Positions 6,546 through 13,157 of a DNA stretch of 13,520 nt are shown here, piece by piece. A model generated the notes under the pieces. It saw only the letters and a list, made by a program, of their open reading frames with translations, had not been told where the DNA came from and did no database searches. Origin of the DNA: Pseudomonadota bacterium (GTDB lineage: Bacteria > Myxococcota > UBA9042 > PHBI01); assembly GCA_005788935.1 (NCBI GenBank), contig SYAK01000220.1:1-13520 (forward strand). The letters are read 5' to 3'. The first letter of the stretch is position 1; each line of letters begins with the position of its first letter. A program made the translations under genes and the position numbers.

Positions 6546-7457
6546 ATGGATGCCCACGCGTTCCAGACCCTCTGCACCGCGGTGCTCGCGCTGACCTTCG
6601 GGCTCATGTGGCGCGCCACGCCCACGAGCGGACGCCAGACCTTTCTGCAGGACGCGGTCGTGGTCGCTGTCGGCGCGTGGCTCGCCGAGGAGACGTCGAT
6701 CCTGCGCTACGACTTCTATCACTATGGCGATGTCTGGTGGCTGATGCTCGACGAGGTCCCGGCCCTCGTGGTGCTGATCTGGGCGGTCGTCGTGCTGTCG
6801 TCGCGCGCGGTCGTCACGCATGCGATGCCCGGGCTGACGGGCTGGCGGCTCGCCCTCGGGGTCGGCCTCGCGGTGACGGTCGACGCGAGCCTCGTGGAGA
6901 CGGTCGCGGTCGACGCCCGCCTCCTGCTCGACGGTGCGCTCGCCCCAGAGCCGCGCCTCTGGTGGTGGTCCGAGGGCGGCTACCTCGACGTGCCGCTCAT
7001 CGGCATGCTCGGCTGGGGTGCGTACGCCGGGGCCATCACGTGGGCGCTCGATTGGGCGCGGACGGGAGGCGACACCCGGGTCTCGCGCGTGCTCGCGGCG
7101 CCGGTCGTGGCGCTCGGCCTGACCCACGTGGCGCTCGTGACCCTGTGGTGGGGCGGGCTGCGCTTCGTGCTGCGCGGACCCCTGCCGGAGGAGGCCGTCT
7201 TCGTCAGCTTCGGCCTCGGGCTTGGCCTCGCGGCCTTCCTGCTGCGGCGTCGGCGGCACGTCGGGGGCCTGCCGCCGCGGACCGCGGTCCCACGGATGCT
7301 GGCGGCCGCGGTCTTCGTCGTCCTGCTCGTCTTCTCGACCCGCGAGGCCGTGGGCTGGCTGTGGGTCCACCTCGCGGCGGTGGCCATCCCGTACCTGGCG
7401 CTGACCGACTGGCAGGCGCTGACGCGGCGGGACCTCAGTGCGCGAGCAGCCCGATGA
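6546..7457 (+). CDS. CruF/DUF422-like integral membrane protein (carotenoid-biosynthesis type)
   Basis: The 303 residues are mostly hydrophobic, with about seven or eight membrane helices. Motifs match the spacing I know from CruF (DUF422), a carotenoid 1',2'-/2'',3''-hydratase family: a Glu pair followed by an aromatic run (AEETSILRYDFYHYGD, 47-62), D113-x4-E118-xVAVD, then WWWSEGGYLDVP (139-150) and MLGWGAYAG (154-162). The C-terminal end has RRRRHVG and another two or three helices. It follows the peptidase-like gene on the same strand and its 3' end overlaps the UbiA-type gene on the other strand by 23 bp. CruF and UbiA-type lycopene elongases occur together in haloarchaeal C50 carotenoid clusters, which supports, but does not prove, a terpenoid role. 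No crtB, crtI or crtE is visible here. An unrelated polytopic membrane protein remains possible. Confidence 0.6.
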   Translation: MDAHAFQTLCTAVLALTFGLMWRATPTSGRQTFLQDAVVVAVGAWLAEETSILRYDFYHYGDVWWLMLDEVPALVVLIWAVVVLSSRAVVTHAMPGLTGWRLALGVGLAVTVDASLVETVAVDARLLLDGALAPEPRLWWWSEGGYLDVPLIGMLGWGAYAGAITWALDWARTGGDTRVSRVLAAPVVALGLTHVALVTLWWGGLRFVLRGPLPEEAVFVSFGLGLGLAAFLLRRRRHVGGLPPRTAVPRMLAAAVFVVLLVFSTREAVGWLWVHLAAVAIPYLALTDWQALTRRDLSARAAR

Positions 7458-8364
7458 AGATGTTCGCGGGGAGGCCGGCCGCGGCCCAGGCCCAGGTCCC
7501 CGCGAGCCAGAAGAGGAGGAGACCTGCGCCAAGCCAGGTGACCCCGATGCAGGCGGCGGTCGTCAGCGTGCCCGCGCGCAGCCGCGGCTTGTAAAAGGCG
7601 TACTGGATGGCTGGGGCCGCGACCATCAGCAGCTCGCGGACGCCGACGAGCCCGATGGCGAAGGCCGTGACGAGGACGAGCGCGGAGCCGACGAGCAGCC
7701 CGTCCACGATCGCGGCGGCGCCGTCGAGCCCGTGGACGACCGGGTAGGTCGGGACCGAGGCCGCGCGGTCGCCGTCGAGGTCACGCATGTCGTAGAGGAT
7801 TTCGTAGGTGATCTCGAAGGCCACGAAGAAAATGACGAGGGCGAGCACGGTGGCGGGCGTGGGTGCAAAGCCCTCGGTCGCGTGAAGGCCGTCCGCGGCG
7901 GTGATGGGGTAGATGAACACGGTCGCGACGAAGAGCATCGCGGACATGAAGTTCTTGAAGAAGTACAGGTCCTTGAAGCGCCGGAAGCCGCGCGGCGTCG
8001 GGACCACGCGGTAGCTGTAGCCGACGCCGACGAGCTGGACCGCCACACGCCACACGGTGAGCTCGGGGTGGATGAGGTGTGAGAGCAGGAACGAGCCCGC
8101 GAAGACGGCGAGCCACAGCCCGAGGGCGAGGCGCGGGTGGCGGGCGATGCGCTCGGTGCCGCGGATGCCGTTGAGCAGGTCCTCCTTGAGGTCGGTCACG
8201 CGGTTCAGCAGGTTGATGAGCAGCCAGTCGAGCCCGCCGATGAGGGCCACATCGAGCCCGTGGCGGCCGGTGAGCAGCCAGCCGAAGACGACCGCCGCGG
8301 TGATGGCGATGGCGATGATGTGGATGCGCAGGATGGAGGCGACGTCGCGGAGGGTCTGGAGCAT
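7435..8364 (-). CDS. UbiA-family integral membrane prenyltransferase
   Basis: The 309-residue, multi-helix protein has both Asp-rich motifs of the UbiA superfamily, which bind Mg2+ and the prenyl diphosphate: N54-RVT-D58-LKE-D62 and Y191-D192-MR-D195-LDG-D199-R. Between them is YSYRVVPTPRGFRRFKD (116-132), matching the conserved Tyr/Lys loop. UbiA enzymes prenylate aromatic or other acceptors (quinones, haem O, chlorophyll, lipids, lycopene). The first motif here is NRxxD rather than the NDxxD of UbiA, MenA or CyoE, so this is a less-studied subfamily and the acceptor cannot be named. Start ATG 8364 is chosen for a GAGG 5 nt upstream and a natural N-terminus (MLQTLRDVASILRIH); longer in-frame starts at 8415 and 8493 lack one. 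It is convergent and overlapping with the CruF-like gene, and divergent from the PerM-type gene. Confidence 0.85.
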   Translation of the reverse strand: MLQTLRDVASILRIHIIAIAITAAVVFGWLLTGRHGLDVALIGGLDWLLINLLNRVTDLKEDLLNGIRGTERIARHPRLALGLWLAVFAGSFLLSHLIHPELTVWRVAVQLVGVGYSYRVVPTPRGFRRFKDLYFFKNFMSAMLFVATVFIYPITAADGLHATEGFAPTPATVLALVIFFVAFEITYEILYDMRDLDGDRAASVPTYPVVHGLDGAAAIVDGLLVGSALVLVTAFAIGLVGVRELLMVAAPAIQYAFYKPRLRAGTLTTAACIGVTWLGAGLLLFWLAGTWAWAAAGLPANIFIGLLAH

Positions 8365-8492
8365 GGCGGCCTCGGGGCGTGGGGCGAGCGGTTCATCGCC
8401 CCGCGCGTGGCGCATTTCAAGAGGCTTCGGGTGACCTCCGGTTCCGGCGCCGGATATTCGACACCCCCGGCGGTCTTCGGCATGATGGCGCA
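8365..8492. promoter_or_regulatory. divergent intergenic region between UbiA-type and PerM-type genes
   Basis: These 128 bp must drive both divergent genes. They contain a perfect 12-bp palindrome, TCCGGCGCCGGA, at 8443-8454, directly followed by ATATTC, the only AT-rich patch nearby. A palindrome beside a possible -10 region is a reasonable operator candidate, but it is pure G/C in its core and may be chance in such DNA. The PerM-type gene has no clear Shine-Dalgarno sequence. Confidence 0.35.
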
Positions 8493-9566
8493 ATGACGCG
8501 GGTCAACACGGGAGAATCGACGACGTCCAGGATGGCGCTGGTCACCCTGGCGGTCATCGCTATCGGTGCAGTCGGCTATCTGATGCGGCCGGTCATTCTG
8601 CCGATCGCGCTCGCGGGCTTCGTCGCGCTGCTCGGCCACCCGCTGCAGCGACGGCTCCAGCGCTTCGTGGGCGGCCCGGTCGCGCTCGTCCTGACCGTCC
8701 TCGGCATCGGCGCGACGCTCATCGCGCTGCCGATCGTCTTCGCGTCGAACCTGCAGGTGGTCATCGCGCGCCTGCCCGACTACGCGGGCCGCCTGTCACG
8801 GATGGTCACGAGCATCGAGGGGCGGCTCGGCGAGAACGGGCTGAAGCTCCCGTCGCTCGACCTCGAGTCGCAGGCGAACATCGAGGCCCTGCTGTCCTTC
8901 GCGACAGGGGCTGTCACCGGGCTGCTCGACTTCCTCGGGACCTCGGTGCTCATCATCTTCCTGCTCTTCTTCATCCTCGCGGAGGCGAACGTCATCGGCG
9001 CGAAGCTCGAGAGCGCGCTCAGCCCGACGAACCACGCCGCGGTCAGCGCGTCCATCGCAAGCATCAAGCAGCGCATCGCCTCCTACGTGACGACGAAGAC
9101 GCTGTTCGCCGCCTTCAACGCGGGCGCCTGCGCCATCATCACGCTCTCGCTCGGAATCGATTTCCCGGCGCTGTGGAGTCTCCTCACCTTCACGCTCTAC
9201 TTCATCCCGAACCTCGGGATCATCATCGCGACCTTCCCGCCCGTCCTCATCGCGCTGCTGCAGTTCGACGGGCCAGGCCCCGCGATCCTCGCCCTCATCC
9301 TGTTGACGGTCGCGTTCAACCTCATCGGCAACGTGCTCGAGCCGCGCTACCTCGGCAAGACGCTCGCGCTGTCGCCGCTCGTCGTCTTCGTCAGCCTGCT
9401 CGTGTGGGGCTGGTACCTCGGGCTGCTCGGCGTCGTCCTCGCGATCCCGCTGACCGTCATCATCCGCATCGTCTGTGACCACGTGGAGCCGCTGCGGCCA
9501 GTCGGCGTCCTGATGTCGGACCGGCCGCCAACGCGACGCGGAGGCGCCGCCGCGGCCGCGGAGTGA
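8493..9566 (+). CDS. AI-2E/PerM (YdiK-type) family transporter
   Basis: The 357 residues show the classic PerM/AI-2E family layout: two N-terminal helices with the MRPVILPIALAGFVALL segment (31-47), a third helix, a soluble region of about 85-135, then a helical C-terminal half. The diagnostic motifs are YFIPNLGIIIATFPPVLIALL (236-256) and, from 280, NVLEPRYLGK followed by LSPLVVFVSLLVWGWYLG and LLGVVLAIPLT. Family members export small molecules or ions; AI-2 export was shown for TqsA in E. coli, and others act as Na+/H+ antiporters, so the substrate cannot be told from sequence. The ATG at 8493 is chosen because the upstream in-frame start at 8379 would extend across the divergent promoter region. 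It ends 27 bp from the convergent lipoprotein B gene, with no recognisable terminator between them. Confidence 0.92.
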   Translation: MTRVNTGESTTSRMALVTLAVIAIGAVGYLMRPVILPIALAGFVALLGHPLQRRLQRFVGGPVALVLTVLGIGATLIALPIVFASNLQVVIARLPDYAGRLSRMVTSIEGRLGENGLKLPSLDLESQANIEALLSFATGAVTGLLDFLGTSVLIIFLLFFILAEANVIGAKLESALSPTNHAAVSASIASIKQRIASYVTTKTLFAAFNAGACAIITLSLGIDFPALWSLLTFTLYFIPNLGIIIATFPPVLIALLQFDGPGPAILALILLTVAFNLIGNVLEPRYLGKTLALSPLVVFVSLLVWGWYLGLLGVVLAIPLTVIIRIVCDHVEPLRPVGVLMSDRPPTRRGGAAAAAE

Positions 9567-9593
9567 GCGCGGGTCGGAGGCGCCCACGACGAC

Positions 9594-12440
9594 TCAGGGC
9601 CAGCAGCCCGTCGGCCCTCCGAAGTCGTACCCGAACGCCACGCGGGCGACCAACGCCTCGAGCGCGGGCCGCTCGGCCCAACCGCGACAGAGCCAGCCGT
9701 CGAGGAGGTCGGTCAGGTCAACGCCCGCGGGCCCGCGGTCGGTCCAACCACCGCCCGAGAGGTGGGTGAAGAGGACGTCGAGGACAGCGCTGCGGGCGTT
9801 CGCCACCGCGTCCCAGTCCTCGTTGGCGGCGTCGATGAGGTCATGGACGAGCGCCATCACGAGGTAGCGCGAATGGTCACCCGCGACCTCGCGGAGGCCG
9901 AAGGGGGTCGGCATCGCCTCGAGGTCGTCGACCACGTAGATGCCGAGCGGCCGGCTGTCCACGAAGGCCTCCGAGCCGAGGAGGGAGGCCGCGAGCGCGG
10001 CGGTGACACCGTCCGTCCAGCTGCGCGACGGGGTATCGCGGCGGCCGTCGGACGCGCCGCCGGGGTGGTTGTCGCGGGCGAGGGTGTCAAGTGCGAACTT
10101 GTAGAACTCGCGCGCGATGATCATGTCGTCGTACTCGTCGCGATCCTCGTCGCGCCCGTTGACCGAGACGGCGCCGAGCTCGGTGCAGGCGCCAAGGTCG
10201 GCGTGGGCGCGGCTGCAGTAGCGGGTGTCGGTCGTATCGCTGCCTGTCGCCCAGAAGACGCGAAGATCCGGCGGGTTCCGTCCGGTCGCGCGGCGCAGGT
10301 CGTCCCACGAGGCGCGCAGCACGTCGAAGATGTTGAAGGCCCCCGCGAAGCGCTCGGCCGGGATGTCGAGGTCGCGGATCGAGACGGCGTCGACCTCGGA
10401 CGGCAGCAGAACCGGGCCGCTGACCGCCTCGTAAACCCGTTTGAATTTCGGATGGTTCATGACCTTGATGCGGCGAAGGCCCTCGTCGGTGCTGGTCTCG
10501 GTGCGGACCGCGACGACGTAGCCCGGAGCCTCGGTCGCAAAGCGCAGCAGATAATCTCCACGGGCGTCCGTGACGCCGGTCGCGAGGACGGCGTTCGTGC
10601 CGAGCTCCCGGAGCTCGACGACCGCGCCCGCGACCGCCTGCCACCGCGAGTCGCCGAAGCCACGCGCGGCGAGCGGCCGGTCCTCGTAGCGGACGCGGCC
10701 CGCGGCGGTCCGGTCGCAGCTGCGGTTGTCGACGCGGGCGACCGAAATCGCCTCGGCGAACGGGACGCTCGAGCGGTTGAGGTAGGGGAGGAGGCCGCTG
10801 CGCGTCTCGGTCCGACCGCAGTAGTTGATGGTCAGCGTGTACGGGTGGCCGGTGGTGCAGCCCGTCGCGGCACAGCAGGTGTCGTTGTACGGGACGATGA
10901 AGGCCTCGTAGAGACCGGGCGGCGCGGTCCCGGCCTGGAAGAAGACGTTCTCGATCCCCGGGCCCGCCCGACAGGCGACGTTCGAGTCGAGGTCGAGTCG
11001 GCCGCCGCTCCCGAGGCAGTTCTTGTTGCTGAAGTAGGTCCGGCAGGCGAGCGGGTCGACGACGTGCAGGTCAAGATCGGCGCGCGTGCTCCAGTTGAGC
11101 GAGAACTGGAGGTCGCCGCTGCCGACCCTCAGGACGGTCAGGGCCATCGTCGCGGCCGGAGACACCCGCCCACGGGCGTCGCGGAGTGCGACCCGCAGGT
11201 TGACGGGCGGCAGGGTCGCGACCGACGCGAAGTAATCCTGACGGACCCGGATGGTCGCGGCGACGAGCCCGTCGGCGGGCGGGGCGGTCGGATCGACGGG
11301 GACCTGGAAGTGGCCCTCCTGGCCGGCGACGCTGACGAGGAGACCGACGACGCGGTCGGCGGCGGGGAGCCCGGCGATGTTGGCGCGCACGTTGGTCGTG
11401 CCGCCCGTGACGACCGAGGTGTTGGTGGCCGAGAGCGCAGGGGCCGCGACCGTCCAGCCCGCTGTCGCCTCTGGCGCGGGCCCGCCGACATGGAAGCCGT
11501 TCGGGATCGACACCCCGTCGATCGCGCCGTTCCGGAGGCGGAGCGTCAGGCCGGTGAAGGGCACGACCTCGGTCCCGAGGGTCGCGGTCAGCGGGATGGG
11601 GTGGTCCCCGTCAGGGGCGGCGTTGGTGGGCGTGATGACGTACGAGATGGCGTATTCGCCGCCGCCGAGGGGGGCGCTGAAGACGCGCGACGGGTCGAAG
11701 CCTGTGTCGAGCGCGGAGAAATCGGCGCCGAGCGTGACGGTCCCGGGCGCGTCGACCCGAGCGGTGATGTTCACGATCTGGCCGTCGCGGGCCTCACGCG
11801 CGTCGACGGACGCCGAGATGAAGCGGACCGACGGGTTGTCGGCGAGGACGGTCGTGGCGTCGAAGCCGCGCTCGGCGCCGTCCTCGGCCTCCGCCACGAG
11901 CTCGAGCGCGAAGGCGTCCACGGTCCGGGTATCGAGGACGAAGCGGGTCGGGAGCTTGGTGTCGGTCGCGACCACGACGCCGTTGACCTTCAGGCGGACG
12001 GCGTCGACGAGGCGCTCGTCGCGGTCATCGGGCTCGAGGACGATCGTGACAGGGCCTGACACGGTCGCGTCGGCGAGCGGGGCCGCGATGCGGACGAGGC
12101 CGCGCGACGGCGCTGCCGTGTCCGCCGCGTCGCTGGGCAGGACGGCGTCCGTGGGCGCGAGATCGCTGCCGGGCTGCGCGTCGCCCGGAGAGGCGTCAGG
12201 GGCGGTCGGGTCGTCGGAGCCGAGGTCCTCGGGGAATGTGCCATCGACGAGCGCCGCGTCCGCGTTCAGGCCGTCGCTCGGCGCCGAGGCGTCCGGGAAC
12301 AGGGGGCCGAGGTCGGAGGCCAACGGCGGGCTGTCGCCGCCCGCGGCCTCGTCGGCACCACAGGCCGTCGAGACGAAGGCGAGCGCCGCGAGGACGGAGA
12401 GCGTGACGGGCCTGAGACGCTGCGGGGCGAGTTGATGCAT
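9594..12440 (-). CDS. giant lipoprotein B: paralogue of lipoprotein A, metallopeptidase-like domain without zinc ligands
   Basis: This 948-residue protein aligns with lipoprotein A from end to end. The signal peptide ends at STAC (Cys27), followed by Gly-Ala, which fits outer-membrane sorting. The acidic linker (35-112) is nearly twice as long as in A. Ig-like segments cover about 113-310. A DUF2135/YfaP-like part (about 440-575: DLDLHVVDP, GGRLDLDSNVAC, YTLTINYCG) carries eight cysteines. A carboxypeptidase-regulatory-like part follows (605-650: GAVVELRELG, TDARGDYLLRF). The C-terminal domain has REFYK at 777-781 where active relatives have HExxH, and WTDG at 808-811 where A has WTEG, so even the third possible zinc ligand is changed. 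The ending GYDFGGPTGCWP mirrors SYDFAGPTNCWP in A. The Shine-Dalgarno sequence is weak. The role is unknown; a surface binding or structural protein is inferred. Confidence 0.85.
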   Translation of the reverse strand: MHQLAPQRLRPVTLSVLAALAFVSTACGADEAAGGDSPPLASDLGPLFPDASAPSDGLNADAALVDGTFPEDLGSDDPTAPDASPGDAQPGSDLAPTDAVLPSDAADTAAPSRGLVRIAAPLADATVSGPVTIVLEPDDRDERLVDAVRLKVNGVVVATDTKLPTRFVLDTRTVDAFALELVAEAEDGAERGFDATTVLADNPSVRFISASVDAREARDGQIVNITARVDAPGTVTLGADFSALDTGFDPSRVFSAPLGGGEYAISYVITPTNAAPDGDHPIPLTATLGTEVVPFTGLTLRLRNGAIDGVSIPNGFHVGGPAPEATAGWTVAAPALSATNTSVVTGGTTNVRANIAGLPAADRVVGLLVSVAGQEGHFQVPVDPTAPPADGLVAATIRVRQDYFASVATLPPVNLRVALRDARGRVSPAATMALTVLRVGSGDLQFSLNWSTRADLDLHVVDPLACRTYFSNKNCLGSGGRLDLDSNVACRAGPGIENVFFQAGTAPPGLYEAFIVPYNDTCCAATGCTTGHPYTLTINYCGRTETRSGLLPYLNRSSVPFAEAISVARVDNRSCDRTAAGRVRYEDRPLAARGFGDSRWQAVAGAVVELRELGTNAVLATGVTDARGDYLLRFATEAPGYVVAVRTETSTDEGLRRIKVMNHPKFKRVYEAVSGPVLLPSEVDAVSIRDLDIPAERFAGAFNIFDVLRASWDDLRRATGRNPPDLRVFWATGSDTTDTRYCSRAHADLGACTELGAVSVNGRDEDRDEYDDMIIAREFYKFALDTLARDNHPGGASDGRRDTPSRSWTDGVTAALAASLLGSEAFVDSRPLGIYVVDDLEAMPTPFGLREVAGDHSRYLVMALVHDLIDAANEDWDAVANARSAVLDVLFTHLSGGGWTDRGPAGVDLTDLLDGWLCRGWAERPALEALVARVAFGYDFGGPTGCWP

Positions 12441-12586
12441 GGCGTCAGGCTAGCCGGGGGGCGCGCGCAAGGGAAGACGTGTGTGATGGACGGACGCGGC
12501 AGCGCAATGAATGAGCCCTCACTCGGCGCTGGTCCCGGTGCCGCGGCCGCGCTATCTTCGGCCCGTCGATCGGAGGAGACCCCGCC
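12441..12586. promoter_or_regulatory. divergent intergenic region before the lipoprotein cytochrome
   Basis: These 146 bp lie between two divergent lipoprotein genes. TATCTT at 12553-12558 is a plausible -10 element for the rightward gene, placing a transcript start some 20 nt before the ATG; a good -35 is not evident (TGGTCC at a 17-bp spacing is poor). GGAGGAG at 12572-12578 is a strong ribosome binding site. I see no leftward promoter I would defend. Confidence 0.35.
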
Positions 12587-13147
12587 ATGACCGTTGCCGC
12601 CCGTGTGCTCGTGACCCTTGGCGCCGCGCTCGCCGTCGCCGCCTGCGACGACGCCCCGCCGCTGCCGCCCGCACCGTCCGACGTCGCGAACGCGGATGAC
12701 GCGGCCGTCACCGAGGACGCCGCCCCGTCCGAGGACCTGGCCGTGACCGACGACGCGAGCCCGCCCGAGGACACGGCCCCGCAGCCCGACCCGGACTGCG
12801 CGCTGACCCCGTCGCTGTCGGCGCTCGCGAGCGGCTACTTCGCGACCGGGTGCGCGTTTCCGGGCTGCCACGGGTCGAGCCCCGCAGGCGGCCTCGATCT
12901 GCGGCCAGACGGTCTCCACGCGCGGCTCGTCGGGGTCTCGGCCTTCGACAGCGACGCCGCGCGCCGCGGCAAGAAGCTCGTCGTGCCCGGCGACCCGGCG
13001 GCGTCCTTCCTGCTGCAAAAGGTGGACGGCACGCATGGCGTGGACGAGGGGGACCTGATGCCGCTCGGCGCGGACGGGCCGGTGAGTCCGGGCTGCCGCG
13101 TCTTCATGTTGCGAGCCTGGATCGCGGCTGGCGCGGCCAACGACTGA
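12587..13147 (+). CDS. small lipoprotein with c-type haem motif of CX4CH form
   Basis: The 186-residue protein begins with a signal peptide ending in the lipobox AVAAC (Cys20). Asp at +2 would retain it in the inner membrane in E. coli, but that rule may not hold here. Residues 21-70 are an Asp/Ala/Pro/Glu-rich linker. The domain at about 75-186 has GCAFPGCHG (Cys89, Cys94, His95), then GGLDLRPDG, VVPGDPAASFLLQKV and LMPLG with Met158, ending RAWIAAGA. This is the layout of mono-haem cytochrome-like domains common in Planctomycetes and Myxococcota, in which a distal Met in an MPxG motif is the sixth ligand. The spacing between the cysteines is four rather than two residues. Cys71 and Cys170 might form a disulfide. 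GGAGGAG lies 8 nt before the ATG. Electron transfer is inferred; haem attachment needs experiment. Confidence 0.8.
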   Translation: MTVAARVLVTLGAALAVAACDDAPPLPPAPSDVANADDAAVTEDAAPSEDLAVTDDASPPEDTAPQPDPDCALTPSLSALASGYFATGCAFPGCHGSSPAGGLDLRPDGLHARLVGVSAFDSDAARRGKKLVVPGDPAASFLLQKVDGTHGVDEGDLMPLGADGPVSPGCRVFMLRAWIAAGAAND

Positions 13148-13157
13148 GCCCCATCGT

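Noticed and set aside
6258..7532. 424-codon minus-strand frame across the peptidase-like and CruF-like genes
   Set aside because: It runs across two genes and the spacer, is rich in Arg, Pro, Gln and His, and has no hydrophobic or conserved segment; the plus frames have clear membrane helices and motifs.
9567..9593. Possible bidirectional terminator between the PerM-type and lipoprotein B genes
   Set aside because: The 27 bp have no inverted repeat of useful length and no T-run on either strand.
9762..12059. 765-codon open frame on the plus strand opposite lipoprotein B
   Set aside because: Same composition and cause as the antisense frame in lipoprotein A. Its similarity to that frame follows from the paralogy of the sense genes.
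719..12440. The paralogous pair as ends of a composite mobile element
   Set aside because: No transposase, integrase, terminal inverted repeat or target duplication is seen, and the block carries ordinary chromosomal genes with the same base composition as its surroundings.
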